Notes: a model not told the origin generated them from the letters alone. A stretch of 64,000 nucleotides of DNA from Enterobacter genomosp. O (GCF_001022965.1 NZ_LECZ01000023.1:1-64000); one strand, 5' to 3'; shown: positions 32,948 to 46,823, numbered from the stretch's first letter. A program made the numbers and translations.

Positions 32948-34288
32948 ATGATAAATCGCGTTAAAGGTTGGTTATTGGCTGCCACGGTGCTGCTGTGCGC
33001 GCAGGCCGGGGCCGCAAACCTCTCAGATATTCAGGTATCAAACGGCGAAAGCCAGGCCCGGATCACGTTCAGCTTTATGGGCGATCCTGAATATTCATTC
33101 TCACAGCCAGACAGCCACAGCGTGGCCCTGGATATCAAACAGACAGGCGTGATCCAGGGGTTGCCGCTGCGCTTCAGCGGCAACAACCTGGTGAAAAGTA
33201 TTCGTTCGGGCACGCCGCAGGATAGCCAGTCGTTACGCCTGGTGGTCGATCTGACCGAAAAGGGCAAAACGAAGGCGGTGAAGCAGCAAAACGGGGCGAA
33301 CTATACGGTGGTCTTTACGATTAATGCCGACGCGCCGCCACCGTCTCCACCGCCGCCGGTCGTCGCGAAGCGCGTGGAAGAACCGGTGTATACGCCGCGT
33401 CCTTCTGAACCTGCGCGTAATCCGTTTAAATCGCAGAACGATCGCATTACGGCGGCAACCAGCAGCAATACGGTGACGCGTCCGGCGGCCAGTGCGCGAC
33501 GCGCGACGGTGAGCGGTGACAAGGTGATTATCGCTATTGATGCGGGTCACGGCGGGGAAGACCCGGGGGCGATTGGTCCGGGCGGCACGCGGGAGAAAAA
33601 CGTCACAATCGCGGTGGCCCGCAAGCTCAGGGCGCTGTTAAACGACGATCCGATGTTTAAAGGCGTGTTAACCCGCGACGGGGATTACTTTATCTCCGTA
33701 ATGGGACGCTCTGACGTGGCGCGTAAGCAAAACGCAAACTTCCTGGTCTCCATTCATGCGGATGCCGCACCGAATCGTAGTGCGACCGGCGCCTCGGTTT
33801 GGGTGCTGTCGAACCGTCGCGCCAACAGCGAAATGGCAAACTGGCTTGAAGAGCATGAGAAACAGTCTGAACTGCTGGGCGGTGCGGGTGATGTGCTGGC
33901 TAATAGCCAGTCTGACCCGTATCTCAGCCAGGCGGTGCTGGATTTACAGTTCGGTCATTCCCAGCGCGTCGGGTATGATGTCGCCACTAACGTACTGAAT
34001 CAGCTGCAGGGCATTGGGGCATTGCACAAGCGCCGTCCGGAGCATGCGAGCCTGGGAGTTCTGCGTTCGCCGGATATTCCATCGATCCTCGTGGAAACGG
34101 GCTTTATCAGCAATAACAATGAAGAGCGTTTGTTGGGCAGCGACAGCTATCAGCAACAAATTGCCGAAGCGATTTATAACGGCTTGCGTAAATATTTTGA
34201 GGCGCATCCTCTGCAGTCTGCGCCTCAGGGCGGAGCAGCCCAGACGGCCAGTGCCGCGCTGCCGGGCGAGATGACAGCGACAAACTAA
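32948..34288 (+). CDS. amiB: N-acetylmuramoyl-L-alanine amidase AmiB
   Basis: A periplasmic zinc amidase that splits septal peptidoglycan during cell separation, activated by EnvC. The 446-aa chain has a signal peptide (about 1-23), an AMIN domain (about 25-125), a Pro-rich linker ([13 protein letters not shown]) and the Amidase_3 domain (about 195-415) with [14 protein letters not shown] and VETGFISNN. There is no LysM domain, as in E. coli AmiB. The start MINRVKGW is the ATG at 32948; an upstream extension lies inside tsaE. Confidence 0.96.
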   Translation: MINRVKGWLLAATVLLCAQAGAANLSDIQVSNGESQARITFSFMGDPEYSFSQPDSHSVALDIKQTGVIQGLPLRFSGNNLVKSIRSGTPQDSQSLRLVVDLTEKGKTKAVKQQNGANYTVVFTINADAPPPSPPPPVVAKRVEEPVYTPRPSEPARNPFKSQNDRITAATSSNTVTRPAASARRATVSGDKVIIAIDAGHGGEDPGAIGPGGTREKNVTIAVARKLRALLNDDPMFKGVLTRDGDYFISVMGRSDVARKQNANFLVSIHADAAPNRSATGASVWVLSNRRANSEMANWLEEHEKQSELLGGAGDVLANSQSDPYLSQAVLDLQFGHSQRVGYDVATNVLNQLQGIGALHKRRPEHASLGVLRSPDIPSILVETGFISNNNEERLLGSDSYQQQIAEAIYNGLRKYFEAHPLQSAPQGGAAQTASAALPGEMTATN

Positions 34289-34297
34289 GGAGAATTC

Positions 34298-36142
34298 ATG
34301 CCGATTCAGGTTCTACCGCCGCAGCTTGCGAACCAAATCGCCGCCGGCGAGGTGGTGGAACGCCCTGCGTCGGTGGTGAAGGAGCTGGTGGAAAACAGCC
34401 TTGATGCGGGCGCGACCCGCATCGATATTGATATCGAACGCGGCGGCGCGAAGCTTATTCGCATTCGCGACAACGGGTGCGGTATTAAAAAAGACGAGCT
34501 GGCGCTGGCGCTGGCCCGCCACGCCACCAGCAAAATTGCCTCTCTGGATGACCTGGAAGCGATCCTTAGCCTCGGTTTTCGCGGTGAAGCGCTGGCCAGT
34601 ATCAGCTCGGTTTCGCGCTTAACGCTGACCTCCCGTACCGCTGAACAGCAGGAAGCCTGGCAGGCTTACGCCGAAGGGCGCGATATGGATGTGACGGTCA
34701 AACCCGCCGCGCATCCTGTCGGTACGACGCTGGAAGTTCTGGATTTGTTCTACAACACTCCCGCCCGACGCAAGTTTATGCGTACCGAAAAAACCGAATT
34801 CGGCCATATCGACGAGATCATACGTCGCATCGCGCTGGCGCGTTTCGATGTCACCATTAACCTCAGCCACAACGGTAAGGTGATGCGCCAGTATCGCGCG
34901 GTGGCAGAAGGCGGGCAGAAAGAACGCCGTTTGGGGGCCATCTGCGGTACGCCGTTCCTGGAACAGGCGCTGGCCATTGAGTGGCAGCATGGCGATCTGG
35001 CGCTGCGCGGGTGGGTAGCAGACCCGAACGCCAGCAGCGCGGCGTTCGCGGAGATTCAGTATTGCTACGTGAACGGACGCATGATGCGCGACCGTCTTAT
35101 TAACCACGCCATTCGCCAGGCCTGCGAAGACAAGCTCGGGGCCGATCAGCAACCCGCTTTCGTGCTGTATCTGGAGATCGACCCGCATCAGGTGGATGTG
35201 AACGTTCATCCCGCCAAGCACGAAGTGCGGTTCCACCAGTCGCGGCTGGTGCATGATTTTATCTATCAGGGCGTGCTGAGCGTGCTGCAACAGCGGGTTG
35301 AACCCACGTTGCCGCTGGAAAACGCAGAGCCTGCGCCGCGCCCGTTCCCGGAAAACCGCGTCGCTGCGGGCCGTAACCATTTTGCTGAGCCTGCTGCCGC
35401 GCGTGAGCCGGAAGCCCCGCGTTTCTCCTCGGCAGGGGCCGCACCGCGCCCGACGGGAGCGAACTACCCGAATGCTCAGCCTGGCTATCAAAAGCAGCAG
35501 GGGACGTTGTATCGCAAACTGCTGGAAACGCCGGCAGTGGAACGTAAAGAGCCCATCCCTGTATCGCCGCCGTCGCTGGAAGGTCACAGCCAGAGTTTTG
35601 GCCGGGTACTGACGATTATCGCACCGGATATGGCATTGCTTGAACGTGACGGCAAATTGATGCTTCTGGCACTGCCGGTCGCTGAACGCTGGCTCAAACA
35701 GGTGCAGCTTACGCCGGGTGCAAATGCGGCCTGTGCGCAGCCGCTGCTGATCCCGGTTCGTCTGAAGGTATCCCCTGAAGAAACAAGGGTATTGCAGCGC
35801 GCCGAGCCGCAGCTGGCGCAAATGGGTATAGAAATGGTGCTTGAACCACAACATGTGACAATTCGTGCAGTGCCTTTACCCTTACGCCAACAAAATTTAC
35901 AAAACTTGATTCCTGAACTGATAGGCTACTTGGCGCAGCAAACGTCGTTTGATGCAGCTAACACCGCGCAGTGGATCGCCCGCCACCTGGCAAGCGAACA
36001 CGCGCCGTGGAGTATGGCACAGGCTATTAGCGTGCTGGCGGAGGTGGAACGCCTCTGCCCGCATCTGGTGAAGACGCCGCCGGGTGGTTTATTACAACCT
36101 GTTGATTTACAAACGGCGATGAACGCCCTGAAACATGATTGA
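34298..36142 (+). CDS. mutL: DNA mismatch repair protein MutL
   Basis: The matchmaker between MutS, MutH and UvrD. The 614-aa chain has the GHKL ATPase ([36 protein letters not shown]), a Pro/Ala-rich linker (about 335-420) and a C-terminal dimerisation domain. It begins 9 nt after amiB and overlaps miaA by 8 nt. The reading frame looks intact, so nothing suggests a mutator phenotype. Confidence 0.98.
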   Translation: MPIQVLPPQLANQIAAGEVVERPASVVKELVENSLDAGATRIDIDIERGGAKLIRIRDNGCGIKKDELALALARHATSKIASLDDLEAILSLGFRGEALASISSVSRLTLTSRTAEQQEAWQAYAEGRDMDVTVKPAAHPVGTTLEVLDLFYNTPARRKFMRTEKTEFGHIDEIIRRIALARFDVTINLSHNGKVMRQYRAVAEGGQKERRLGAICGTPFLEQALAIEWQHGDLALRGWVADPNASSAAFAEIQYCYVNGRMMRDRLINHAIRQACEDKLGADQQPAFVLYLEIDPHQVDVNVHPAKHEVRFHQSRLVHDFIYQGVLSVLQQRVEPTLPLENAEPAPRPFPENRVAAGRNHFAEPAAAREPEAPRFSSAGAAPRPTGANYPNAQPGYQKQQGTLYRKLLETPAVERKEPIPVSPPSLEGHSQSFGRVLTIIAPDMALLERDGKLMLLALPVAERWLKQVQLTPGANAACAQPLLIPVRLKVSPEETRVLQRAEPQLAQMGIEMVLEPQHVTIRAVPLPLRQQNLQNLIPELIGYLAQQTSFDAANTAQWIARHLASEHAPWSMAQAISVLAEVERLCPHLVKTPPGGLLQPVDLQTAMNALKHD

Positions 36143-37085
36143 CGTAAGTAAGGCGAGCCTGCCTAAGGCAATTTTTTTAATGGGCCCAACGGCCTCCGGC
36201 AAAACGGCGCTAGCCATTGAGTTGCGTAAAGTTTTGCCTGTAGAGTTGATTAGCGTCGACTCCGCCCTCATCTACCGAGGGATGGACATCGGCACGGCGA
36301 AGCCTGACGCAGAAGAGCTGCGCGCGGCACCGCACCGTTTGCTGGATATTCTCGACCCGGCTCAGGCCTACTCCGCAGCGGATTTCCGCCGGGATGCCTT
36401 AGCCGAGATGGCCGAGATAACGGCGGCGGGACGTATACCGCTGTTGGTTGGCGGAACCATGCTCTATTTCAAGGCGTTGCTGGAGGGGCTTTCTCCTCTG
36501 CCATCAGCGGACCCGGAAGTAAGAGCAAAAATTGAGCAGCAGGCGGCAGAGCAGGGTTGGGACGTTTTGCATAAGCAACTGGCGGAGATTGACCCGGTTG
36601 CGGCAGCGCGAATCCATCCAAATGATCCGCAAAGGCTTTCCCGGGCACTGGAAGTTTTTTTCATTTCGGGTAAAACTTTAACGGAACTGACGCAAACGTC
36701 AGGAGACGCTCTGCCGTATCAGGTGCATCAGTTCGCCATCGCCCCGGCGAGCCGTGAACTGCTCCATCAGCGAATTGAGCAGCGTTTTCATCAGATGTTA
36801 GCTTCAGATTTTGAAGCAGAAGTGCGGGCGCTATTTGCCCGTGGAGATTTGCATACGGACATGCCTTCCATTCGTTGTGTGGGATATCGCCAGATGTGGT
36901 CGTATCTTGAAGGTGAGATTTCATACGATGAAATGGTTTATCGAGGTGTTTGCGCCACGAGACAGTTAGCGAAGCGCCAGATCACCTGGTTGCGCGGTTG
37001 GGAGGGGGTTCACTGGTTAGACAGTGAAAAACCACAACAGGCGTTAAACGAAGTGATTGAGGTTATTGGTGATATCGCTCACTGA
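36135..37085 (+). CDS. miaA: tRNA dimethylallyltransferase MiaA
   Basis: Adds the dimethylallyl group to A37 of tRNAs reading UNN codons. The 316-aa chain has P-loop [15 protein letters not shown] and the [16 protein letters not shown] motif. Length is that of E. coli. The start overlaps mutL by 8 nt. In E. coli, heat-shock and other promoters for hfq lie within miaA. Confidence 0.98.
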   Translation: MIDVSKASLPKAIFLMGPTASGKTALAIELRKVLPVELISVDSALIYRGMDIGTAKPDAEELRAAPHRLLDILDPAQAYSAADFRRDALAEMAEITAAGRIPLLVGGTMLYFKALLEGLSPLPSADPEVRAKIEQQAAEQGWDVLHKQLAEIDPVAAARIHPNDPQRLSRALEVFFISGKTLTELTQTSGDALPYQVHQFAIAPASRELLHQRIEQRFHQMLASDFEAEVRALFARGDLHTDMPSIRCVGYRQMWSYLEGEISYDEMVYRGVCATRQLAKRQITWLRGWEGVHWLDSEKPQQALNEVIEVIGDIAH

Positions 37086-37158
37086 ATGTGTACAATTGAG
37101 TCGTATCGTGCGCAATTTTTCAGAATCGCAAGGTTCTAAGTACAAAACAAGCATATAA

Positions 37159-37482
<324 letters not shown>

Positions 37483-37556
37483 GGTTTCGCGCTGTTATCC
37501 ACACGGGGAGCCAGCGATCCTGCGTTCCCCGCTGATCTTTTTTGAGGATTTTACGC

Positions 37557-38837
37557 TTGTTTGACCGTTATGATGCCGGTGAGCAGGCGGTGCTGGTACA
37601 CATCTATTTTTCGCAAGACAAAGATATGGAAGACCTCCAGGAGTTTGAATCTCTGGTCTCTTCCGCCGGTGTCGAAGCAATGCAGGTGATTACCGGTAGC
37701 CGTAAAGCGCCGCACCCAAAGTATTTTGTTGGTGAAGGTAAAGCAGTTGAAATTGCGGATGCCGTAAAAGCAACCGGCGCGTCAGTCGTGCTGTTTGACC
37801 ATGCGCTGTCTCCGGCTCAGGAACGTAACCTGGAACGTCTTTGCGAATGCCGTGTTATCGATCGCACGGGTTTGATTTTAGATATTTTTGCTCAGCGTGC
37901 ACGTACCCACGAAGGTAAGCTGCAGGTTGAGCTGGCGCAGTTGCGCCATCTGGCGACGCGGCTTGTGCGTGGCTGGACCCACCTTGAAAGACAGAAAGGC
38001 GGGATTGGTTTGCGCGGTCCGGGTGAGACCCAGCTCGAAACCGACCGTCGTTTGCTGCGTGGCCGTATTACCCAGATCCTCTCACGTCTGGAACGCGTTG
38101 AGAAACAGCGTGAGCAAGGGCGCCGTGCGCGCTCAAAAGCCGACATCCCGACGGTGTCGCTGGTGGGGTATACCAACGCCGGTAAGTCCACCCTGTTTAA
38201 CCAGATTACTGAGGCCCAGGTGTATGCCGCAGACCAGCTGTTTGCGACCCTGGACCCAACGCTGCGTCGTATCGACGTTGCCGACGTCGGCGAGACGGTG
38301 CTGGCGGATACCGTAGGGTTTATCCGCCATCTGCCGCACGACCTGGTCGCGGCGTTTAAAGCGACCCTGCAGGAGACGCGACAGGCGACCCTGCTGGTAC
38401 ACGTGATTGACGCTGCAGACGTCCGCGTGCAGGAGAACATCGACGCGGTAAACGTGGTGCTCGAAGAGATCGACGCCCACGAGATCCCAACTCTGTTGGT
38501 GATGAACAAGATCGATATGCTGGAAGATTTCGAGCCGCGTATCGACCGAGATGAAGAGAACAAACCGATTCGGGTCTGGCTTTCTGCCCAGTCCGGTATT
38601 GGTGTGCCACTGCTTTTCCAGGCTTTGACAGAACGTCTTTCCGGTGAGGTAGCTCAGCACACGCTGCGATTGCCGCCACAGGAAGGCAGGCTGCGCAGCC
38701 GGTTTTATCAGCTTCAGGCGATAGAAAAAGAGTGGATGGAGGATGACGGCAGCGTGGGGATGCAGGTGCGTATGCCGATCGTTGACTGGCGTCGCCTCTG
38801 TAAACAAGAACCTGCGCTGGTCGACTATATCGTCTGA
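37557..38837 (+). CDS. hflX: Ribosome-splitting GTPase HflX
   Basis: A 426-aa GTPase that rescues or splits stalled ribosomes after heat shock. It has the N-terminal HflX domain, a coiled linker (about 155-195) and a G domain with [21 protein letters not shown] and NKID. The start is TTG at 37557 ([10 protein letters not shown]) with GAGG 9 nt upstream, which matches the E. coli length. Another in-frame TTG 15 nt earlier overlaps that ribosome site and is rejected. Confidence 0.95.
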   Translation: MFDRYDAGEQAVLVHIYFSQDKDMEDLQEFESLVSSAGVEAMQVITGSRKAPHPKYFVGEGKAVEIADAVKATGASVVLFDHALSPAQERNLERLCECRVIDRTGLILDIFAQRARTHEGKLQVELAQLRHLATRLVRGWTHLERQKGGIGLRGPGETQLETDRRLLRGRITQILSRLERVEKQREQGRRARSKADIPTVSLVGYTNAGKSTLFNQITEAQVYAADQLFATLDPTLRRIDVADVGETVLADTVGFIRHLPHDLVAAFKATLQETRQATLLVHVIDAADVRVQENIDAVNVVLEEIDAHEIPTLLVMNKIDMLEDFEPRIDRDEENKPIRVWLSAQSGIGVPLLFQALTERLSGEVAQHTLRLPPQEGRLRSRFYQLQAIEKEWMEDDGSVGMQVRMPIVDWRRLCKQEPALVDYIV

Positions 38838-38893
38838 TCAGAAAGGGGATGCCTGAATAATTCGCCCTTGCATAACAAATATGGAGCATATAC

Positions 38894-40153
38894 ATGGCGT
38901 GGAATCAGCCCGGTAATAACGGACAGGACCGCGACCCGTGGGGAAGCAGCAATAATCAAGGCGGCAACTCTGGGGGAAATGGCAACAAAGGTGGTCGCGA
39001 GCAGGGGCCGCCGGATCTGGATGATATCTTCCGCAAGCTAAGCAAGAAGCTTGGTGGTCTTGGCGGAGGTAAAGGCTCTGGCTCAGGTGGAAATTCCACC
39101 CAGGGGCCGCGCCCGCAAATGGGTGGCCGCGTGGTGGGCATTGTTGCCGCTGCTGTGGTAATCATCTGGGCTGCTACCGGGTTCTACACCATTAAAGAAG
39201 CGGAACGCGGCGTCGTTACGCGTTTTGGTAAGTTCAGCCATCTGGTTGAGCCGGGTCTGAACTGGAAGCCGACCTTCATTGACGACGTGACTGCGGTAAA
39301 CGTGGAATCTGTCCGTGAACTGGCGGCATCGGGTGTGATGCTGACGTCTGATGAGAACGTCGTGCGCGTTGAGATGAACGTGCAGTACCGCGTTACCGAT
39401 CCTGAACGTTATCTGTTTAGCGTGACCAGCGCCGATGACAGTCTGCGCCAGGCGACCGATAGCGCCCTGCGCGGGGTGATCGGTAAATACACCATGGACC
39501 GTATTCTGACCGAGGGTCGTACCGTTATTCGTAGCGATACCCAGCGTGAGCTGGAAGAGACCATTCGTCCGTACAACATGGGTATCACTCTGCTGGACGT
39601 TAACTTCCAGGCCGCTCGTCCGCCGGAAGAGGTGAAGGCCGCGTTTGATGACGCGATTGCTGCCCGTGAAAACGAACAGCAGTACATCCGTGAAGCGGAA
39701 GCGTACACCAACGAAGTTCAGCCGCGTGCTAACGGTCAGGCGCAGCGTATTCTTGAAGAAGCGCGCGCGTACAAGACCCAGACCATCCTGGAAGCCCAGG
39801 GTGAAGTGGCGCGTTTCGCGAAAATCCTGCCGGAATATAAAGCGGCTCCGGAAATTACCCGCGAGCGTCTCTATATCGAGACCATGGAAAAAGTGCTGAG
39901 CCACACCCGCAAAGTGTTGGTTAACGACAGCAAAGGCGGAAACCTGATGGTCCTGCCGCTGGATCAGATGCTGAAGGGCGGTTCTGCACCAGCTGCGAAA
40001 GACACCAGCGGTGCGAATAACCTGCTTCGTCTGCCACCAGCCTCTTCAGGCAGCGCCAGCGCGAACACAACGCCTTCTTCGAACGATGGTGACATAATGG
40101 ACCAACGCCGTGCTAACGCGCAGCGTAACGACTACCAGCGTCAGGGGGAATAA
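38894..40153 (+). CDS. hflK: FtsH protease modulator subunit HflK
   Basis: A 419-aa SPFH/band-7 protein that, with HflC, forms a membrane cage around FtsH and tunes its proteolysis. The N-terminus is Gly/Asn-rich (about 1-75), a membrane segment is at about 80-100 (VVGIVAAAVVIIWAATGFYT), and the SPFH domain and coiled coil follow. The length equals E. coli. hflC begins 2 nt after its stop. Confidence 0.98.
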   Translation: MAWNQPGNNGQDRDPWGSSNNQGGNSGGNGNKGGREQGPPDLDDIFRKLSKKLGGLGGGKGSGSGGNSTQGPRPQMGGRVVGIVAAAVVIIWAATGFYTIKEAERGVVTRFGKFSHLVEPGLNWKPTFIDDVTAVNVESVRELAASGVMLTSDENVVRVEMNVQYRVTDPERYLFSVTSADDSLRQATDSALRGVIGKYTMDRILTEGRTVIRSDTQRELEETIRPYNMGITLLDVNFQAARPPEEVKAAFDDAIAARENEQQYIREAEAYTNEVQPRANGQAQRILEEARAYKTQTILEAQGEVARFAKILPEYKAAPEITRERLYIETMEKVLSHTRKVLVNDSKGGNLMVLPLDQMLKGGSAPAAKDTSGANNLLRLPPASSGSASANTTPSSNDGDIMDQRRANAQRNDYQRQGE

Positions 40154-40155
40154 GG

Positions 40156-41160
40156 ATGCGTAAGTCAGTTATTGCGATCATCATCATCGTATTGGTCGTG
40201 CTTTACACCTCTATCTTCGTTGTGAAAGAGGGTGAACGTGGGATTAAGTTCCAGTTCAGCAGCGTCGTGCGTGATGGTGACAAACGCCCGGTGATTTACG
40301 AACCGGGTCTGCACTTCAAGGTGCCGTTCATTCAGTCGGTGAAAACGCTTGATGCGCGTATCCAGACGATGGATAACCAGGCCGACCGTTTCGTGACCAA
40401 AGAGAAGAAAGACCTGATCGTTGATTCCTATATCAAATGGCGCATCAGTGATTTCAGCCGTTACTTCCTGGCGACAGGCGGCGGCGACGTTTCTCAGGCG
40501 GAAGTGCTGTTGAAACGTAAGTTCTCTGACCGTCTGCGCTCTGAGATTGGTCGTCTGGATGTGAAAGACATCGTGACCGACTCCCGCGGTCGTCTGACGC
40601 TGGAAGTGCGTGATGCGCTGAACTCCGGTACAGCGGGCACCGAAGACGAAGTCTCAACCCCGGCTGCAGATGATGCGATTGCCAAAGCGGCAGAACGCGT
40701 TCAGGCTGAAACCAACGGCAAAGTGCCGGTGATCAACCCGAACAGTATGGCTGCGCTGGGTATCGAAGTGGTTGACGTGCGTATCAAGCAGATCAACCTG
40801 CCGGTGGAAGTGTCCGAGGCGATTTACAACCGTATGCGCGCCGAGCGTGAAGCGGTTGCCCGTCGTCACCGTTCACAGGGTCAGGAAGAGGCTGAGAAGC
40901 TGCGTGCCGCAGCGGACTACGAAGTCACCAAGACGCTGGCAGAATCTGAGCGTCAGGGCCGTATTCTGCGCGGTGAGGGTGATGCGGAAGCCGCGAAGCT
41001 GTTCGCTGATGCCTTCAGCCAGGATCCCGACTTCTACGCCTTTATCCGTAGCCTGCGCGCCTATGAGAATAGCTTCCAGAGCAACCAGGATGTGATGGTG
41101 CTCAGCCCGGACAGCGATTTCTTCCGTTATATGAAGACGCCGACTAACGCAACGCGATAA
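40156..41160 (+). CDS. hflC: FtsH protease modulator subunit HflC
   Basis: A 334-aa SPFH partner of HflK. The N-terminal membrane anchor (VIAIIIIVLVVLYTSIFVV) is followed by a periplasmic SPFH domain and a helical C-terminus (REAVARRHRSQGQEEAEKLR). It matches E. coli HflC. It is the last gene of the nnr-hflC cluster and is followed by a terminator. Confidence 0.98.
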   Translation: MRKSVIAIIIIVLVVLYTSIFVVKEGERGIKFQFSSVVRDGDKRPVIYEPGLHFKVPFIQSVKTLDARIQTMDNQADRFVTKEKKDLIVDSYIKWRISDFSRYFLATGGGDVSQAEVLLKRKFSDRLRSEIGRLDVKDIVTDSRGRLTLEVRDALNSGTAGTEDEVSTPAADDAIAKAAERVQAETNGKVPVINPNSMAALGIEVVDVRIKQINLPVEVSEAIYNRMRAEREAVARRHRSQGQEEAEKLRAAADYEVTKTLAESERQGRILRGEGDAEAAKLFADAFSQDPDFYAFIRSLRAYENSFQSNQDVMVLSPDSDFFRYMKTPTNATR

Positions 41161-41183
41161 ACTCAGGCTCGTTTGAGTATTCA

Positions 41184-41215
41184 AACCACCGCTCCCAACG
41201 GAGCGGTGGTTTTCT
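41184..41215 (+). terminator. Terminator of the hflKC operon
   Basis: AACCACCGCTCC-CAAC-GGAGCGGTGGTT followed by TTCTTTT, 24 nt after the hflC stop. Confidence 0.92.
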
Positions 41216-41231
41216 TTTATAAGGATTAAGA

Positions 41232-42832
<1,601 letters not shown>

Positions 42833-42846
42833 TCTTCGTGAATGCT

Positions 42847-42893
42847 GGCCTGCGGGGTGACCCGCAGGCCGGATAAGCGTAGCGCCATCCGGC
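42847..42893. repeat. Hairpin and REP element after purA
   Basis: GGCCTGCGGG-GTGA-CCCGCAGGCC is a perfect 10-bp stem (42847-42870). It overlaps a REP palindrome (GCCGGATAAGCGTAGCGCCA then TCCGGC, to 42893). No T tract follows, so the first hairpin may be a variant REP rather than a terminator. Confidence 0.78.
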
Positions 42894-43024
42894 GACCGCT
42901 CCTGGATCTCCGCTTTTTCGCCCCGTCTGTCAAATAAATTAGCCGCCAACTATCTGGCTGGTTTATCATCATTAATGAATATCTCTGCGGTTTGTCCGCG
43001 ATTTCCCTTTTTCCTGAGGTTGAT

Positions 43025-43450
43025 GTGCAGTTAACAAGTTTCACCGATTACGGCTTACGTGCGCTGATCTACATGGCGTCGTTACCCGATGGGAAAATGA
43101 CCAGTATCTCTGAAGTGACAGAGGTCTACGGCGTATCCCGTAATCATATGGTCAAAATAATCAATCAACTTAGCCGTGCCGGATACGTTGCTGCCGTCCG
43201 CGGGAAGAATGGTGGGATCCGTCTCGGTAAACCGGCACAGAGTATTCGTGTTGGCGATGTGGTACGTGAACTGGAGCCATTATCTCTGGTGAACTGCAGC
43301 AGCGAGTTCTGCCACATTACGCCCGCTTGTCGCCTGAAACAGGCGCTTTCTAAGGCCGTGCAAAGTTTTCTCATGGAGCTGGATAACTACACGCTGGCCG
43401 ATTTGGTTGAAGAGAATCAACCGCTTTATAAATTATTGCTGGTGGAATGA
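43025..43450 (+). CDS. nsrR: Nitric-oxide-sensing repressor NsrR
   Basis: A 141-aa Rrf2-family repressor whose Fe-S cluster senses nitric oxide and controls hmp, ytfE and other genes. It has a winged helix-turn-helix (about 1-75) and the three cluster cysteines in [17 protein letters not shown]. The start is GTG at 43025 with GAGG 5 nt upstream, matching the E. coli length. It forms an operon with rnr and rlmB. Confidence 0.97.
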   Translation: MQLTSFTDYGLRALIYMASLPDGKMTSISEVTEVYGVSRNHMVKIINQLSRAGYVAAVRGKNGGIRLGKPAQSIRVGDVVRELEPLSLVNCSSEFCHITPACRLKQALSKAVQSFLMELDNYTLADLVEENQPLYKLLLVE

Positions 43451-43488
43451 AGAAAATTTCCACCGGAGCTGACAACGGAGGAACCGAC

Positions 43489-45933
43489 ATGTCACACGAT
43501 CCTTTCCAGGAACGCGAAGCCGAAAAATACGCGAATCCTATCCCCAGCCGCGAGTTCATCATTGAACACTTAACAAAACGCGAAAAACCCGCCAATCGTG
43601 AAGAACTTGCCGTTGAATTAAACATTGAAGGTGAAGAGCAAATTGAAGCCCTTCGCCGCCGCCTGCGCGCGATGGAGCGCGACGGGCAGCTGGTCTTTAC
43701 CCGCCGCCAGTGCTACGCGCTGCCAGAACGCCTCGATCTGCTGAAAGGGACCGTTATTGGTCACCGCGATGGGTTCGGCTTCCTGCGCGTTGAAGGGCGT
43801 AAAGACGATCTGTATCTCTCATCTGAACAGATGAAAATGTGCATCCACGGTGACCAGATCCTGGCACAGCCGCTGGGCGCCGACCGTAAAGGTCGCCGCG
43901 AAGCGCGCGTCGTGCGCGTTCTGGTGCCAAAAACCAGCCAGATTGTTGGCCGCTACTTTACCGACGCGGGCGTAGGCTTCGTGGTCCCGGACGACAGCCG
44001 TCTGAGCTTCGACATCCTGATCCCACCTGAAGAGGTAATGGGTGCCCGCATGGGCTTTGTGGTGGTGGTGGAACTCACCCAGCGCCCAACCCGTCGCACC
44101 AAAGCGGTAGGTAAAATCGTCGAAGTACTGGGCGATAATATGGGCACCACGATGGCCGTTGATATGGCGCTGCGTACCCATGAAATTCCGTACGTCTGGC
44201 CGAAAGCGGTTGAAGAGCAGATCGAAAGCCTGCGTGAAGAAGTCCCGGAAGAGTCCAAAGTGGGCCGCGTGGATCTCCGCTCCCTGCCGCTGGTCACTAT
44301 CGATGGTGAAGACGCCCGCGACTTCGATGACGCCGTCTACTGCGAGAAAAAACGCGGCGGCGGCTGGCGTCTGTGGGTGGCTATTGCGGACGTAAGCTAC
44401 TATGTCCGTCCGCATACCCCGCTGGATAACGAAGCGCGCAGCCGTGGCACCTCAGTCTACTTCCCGTCGCAGGTTGTCCCGATGCTGCCGGAAGTGCTGT
44501 CTAACGGCCTGTGCTCCCTGAACCCGCAGGTTGACCGTCTCTGCATGGTTTGTGAGATGACCATCTCCACCAAAGGGCGCTTAACGGGCTACAAGTTCTA
44601 CGAAGCGGTAATGAGCTCGCATGCGCGTCTGACCTATACCAAGGTCTGGCATATGCTGCAGGGCGACCAGGAGCTTCGCGAGCAGTATGCACCGCTGGTT
44701 AAACATATTGAAGAGCTGCATAACCTCTACAAAACGCTGGACCAGGCGCGCGAAGAGCGCGGCGGGATCTCGTTTGAGAGTGAAGAGGCGAAATTTATCT
44801 TCAACGCTGAGCGCCGCATTGAGCGTATCGAACAGACCCAGCGTAACGATGCGCACAAGCTGATCGAAGAGTGTATGATCCTGGCGAATATCTCGGCGGC
44901 ACGCTTCGTCGAAAAAGCCAAAGAACCGGCGCTGTTCCGTATTCACGATAAGCCGACCACGGAAGCCATTACGTCGTTCCGCTCCGTGCTGGCCGAACTC
45001 GGTCTGGAGCTGCCGGGCGGCAACAAGCCAGAGCCGCGCGATTACGCCGAGCTGCTGGAGTCCATTAGCGATCGTCCGGATGCAGAAATGCTGCAGACGA
45101 TGCTGCTGCGCTCTATGAAGCAGGCGATTTACGATCCGGAAAACCGTGGTCACTTCGGCCTGGCGCTGCAGTCTTATGCCCACTTCACGTCGCCGATCCG
45201 TCGTTACCCTGACCTCTCTTTGCACCGCGCGATCAAGTATCTGCTGGCGCAGGAGCAGGGCCATAAAGGGAATACCACCGAAACCGGTGGCTACCACTAT
45301 TCGATGGAAGAGATGCTGCAGCTGGGTCAGCACTGCTCCATGGCCGAGCGTCGTGCCGATGAAGCCACTCGTGACGTTGCGGACTGGCTGAAGTGTGACT
45401 TTATGCTGGATCAGGTAGGCAACGTTTTCAAAGGCGTGATTGCCAGCGTGACCGGCTTTGGTTTCTTCGTACGGCTGGACGAGCTGTTTATCGACGGTCT
45501 GGTGCACGTCTCCAGCCTGGATAACGACTATTATCGCTTCGACCAGGTCGGCCAGCGCCTGATTGGCGAGTCTGGCGGTCAGACCTATCGTCTGGGCGAC
45601 CGTGTGGAAGTGAAGGTTGAGGCCGTGAATATGGACGACCGTAAAATCGACTTCAGCCTGATCTCCAGCGAGCGCGCGCCGCGTAACGTCGGCAAAACCG
45701 AGCGTGAGAAAGCGAAAAAAGGCGGTAACGGTAAACCGGGCGGCGGTAAACGTCGTCAGGCGGGGAAGAAGGTAAACTTCGAACCGGACAGCGCGTTCCG
45801 CGGCGAGAAGAAACAGAAGCCGAAGGCGGCGAAGAAAGAAGCTCGCTCAGCGAAAAAGCCTTCCGCTAAGACCCAGAAAATCGCTGCCGCCACCAAAGCG
45901 AAGCGCGCGGCCAAGAAAAAGCAGGCGAAGTAA
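43489..45933 (+). CDS. rnr: Ribonuclease R
   Basis: An 814-aa processive 3'-5' exoribonuclease that degrades structured RNA. It has an N-terminal helix-turn-helix (about 20-85), two cold-shock domains, the RNB catalytic domain with the Asp cluster [12 protein letters not shown], an S1 domain (about 645-725) and a Lys-rich tail ([11 protein letters not shown]). The ATG at 43489 follows GGAGG. An in-frame ATG at 43447 overlaps the nsrR stop (ATGA) and could add 14 residues, but it lacks a good ribosome site. Confidence 0.97.
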   Translation: MSHDPFQEREAEKYANPIPSREFIIEHLTKREKPANREELAVELNIEGEEQIEALRRRLRAMERDGQLVFTRRQCYALPERLDLLKGTVIGHRDGFGFLRVEGRKDDLYLSSEQMKMCIHGDQILAQPLGADRKGRREARVVRVLVPKTSQIVGRYFTDAGVGFVVPDDSRLSFDILIPPEEVMGARMGFVVVVELTQRPTRRTKAVGKIVEVLGDNMGTTMAVDMALRTHEIPYVWPKAVEEQIESLREEVPEESKVGRVDLRSLPLVTIDGEDARDFDDAVYCEKKRGGGWRLWVAIADVSYYVRPHTPLDNEARSRGTSVYFPSQVVPMLPEVLSNGLCSLNPQVDRLCMVCEMTISTKGRLTGYKFYEAVMSSHARLTYTKVWHMLQGDQELREQYAPLVKHIEELHNLYKTLDQAREERGGISFESEEAKFIFNAERRIERIEQTQRNDAHKLIEECMILANISAARFVEKAKEPALFRIHDKPTTEAITSFRSVLAELGLELPGGNKPEPRDYAELLESISDRPDAEMLQTMLLRSMKQAIYDPENRGHFGLALQSYAHFTSPIRRYPDLSLHRAIKYLLAQEQGHKGNTTETGGYHYSMEEMLQLGQHCSMAERRADEATRDVADWLKCDFMLDQVGNVFKGVIASVTGFGFFVRLDELFIDGLVHVSSLDNDYYRFDQVGQRLIGESGGQTYRLGDRVEVKVEAVNMDDRKIDFSLISSERAPRNVGKTEREKAKKGGNGKPGGGKRRQAGKKVNFEPDSAFRGEKKQKPKAAKKEARSAKKPSAKTQKIAAATKAKRAAKKKQAK

Positions 45934-45937
45934 TTTT

Positions 45938-45974
45938 CCCCTCACCCTGACCCTCTCCCCAGTGGGGAGAGGGG
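45938..45974. repeat. Palindromic CCCTCACCCT/GGGGAGAGGGG repeat after rnr
   Basis: CCCCTCACCCTGACCCTCTC followed by CCCAGTGGGGAGAGGGG has the same orientation and nearly the same sequence as the copy inside dsbD. Here it fills most of the gap between rnr and rlmB. Confidence 0.87.
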
Positions 45975-45998
45975 TAATATTTATTACGAGAACCATCA

Positions 45999-46733
45999 AT
46001 GAGTGAAATGATTTACGGCATCCACGCGGTGCAGGCCCTGCTGGAGCGCGCACCGGAGCGTTTTCAGGAAGTGTTTATTCTGAAAGGGCGTGAAGACAAA
46101 CGTCTGATGCCGCTGATCCACGCGCTGGAAGCGCAGGGCGTGGTGATCCAGCTGGCAAACCGCCAGTTCCTGGATGAGAAAAGTGAAGGCGCGGTTCACC
46201 AGGGGATTATCGCCCGCGTGAAGCCGGGCCGTCAGTATCAGGAAAACGATCTGCCGGATCTGATTGCCGAGCTGGAGAATCCGTTCTTCCTGATCCTCGA
46301 TGGCGTTACCGATCCGCACAACCTCGGTGCCTGCCTGCGCAGCGCGGATGCGGCGGGCGTGCATGCGGTGATCGTGCCGAAAGATCGTTCTGCACAGCTG
46401 AATGCGACGGCGAAGAAAGTGGCCTGCGGCGCGGCGGAAAACGTTCCGCTGATCCGCGTGACCAACCTGGCGCGCACCATGCGTCTGCTGCAGGAAGAGA
46501 ACATCTGGATCGTCGGTACCGCCGGTGAAGCGGATCATACCCTGTATCAGAGCAAAATGACCGGCCGCCTGGCGCTGGTAATGGGTGCGGAAGGTGAAGG
46601 TATGCGTCGCCTGACGCGCGAGCACTGCGATGAGCTGATCAGCATTCCGATGGCGGGCAGCGTGTCGTCCCTGAACGTTTCCGTTGCGACAGGTATCTGC
46701 CTGTTTGAAGCGGTGCGTCAGCGCGGAGAATAA
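45999..46733 (+). CDS. rlmB: 23S rRNA 2'-O-methyltransferase RlmB
   Basis: Methylates the 2'-OH of G2251 in 23S rRNA. The 244-aa chain has an N-terminal L30e-like substrate domain (about 1-75) and a C-terminal SPOUT fold with knot motifs [28 protein letters not shown] and [18 protein letters not shown]. It lies in the nsrR-rnr-rlmB operon. In E. coli K-12 the yjfI-yjfC group follows; here a terminator and a transporter on the other strand follow instead. Confidence 0.97.
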   Translation: MSEMIYGIHAVQALLERAPERFQEVFILKGREDKRLMPLIHALEAQGVVIQLANRQFLDEKSEGAVHQGIIARVKPGRQYQENDLPDLIAELENPFFLILDGVTDPHNLGACLRSADAAGVHAVIVPKDRSAQLNATAKKVACGAAENVPLIRVTNLARTMRLLQEENIWIVGTAGEADHTLYQSKMTGRLALVMGAEGEGMRRLTREHCDELISIPMAGSVSSLNVSVATGICLFEAVRQRGE

Positions 46734-46738
46734 ACAGC

Positions 46739-46763
46739 AAGGCCGTCCGGTGGACGGCCTTTT
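46739..46763 (+). terminator. Terminator of nsrR-rnr-rlmB
   Basis: AAGGCCGTCC-GGT-GGACGGCCTT followed by TTGTGTTTT, 5 nt after the rlmB stop. Confidence 0.9.
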
Positions 46764-46770
46764 GTGTTTT

Positions 46771-46806
46771 CGCCCTCTCCCGGTGGGAGAGGGCCGGGGT
46801 GAGGGC
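46771..46806. repeat. Palindromic GCCCTCTCCC/GGGTGAGGGC repeat after rlmB
   Basis: GCCCTCTCCCGGTGGGAGAG followed by GGCCGGGGTGAGGGC is the reverse-orientation member of the family seen at 3882-3919 and 45938-45974. It sits between the rlmB terminator and the stop of the convergent MHS transporter. Confidence 0.87.
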
Positions 46807-46823
46807 ACCAGACGGTGACAACC

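Noticed and set aside
34619..35854. 411-aa open frame opposite mutL
   Set aside because: Antisense to a certain gene, rich in Arg/His/Gln as expected for a shadow frame, with no start context.
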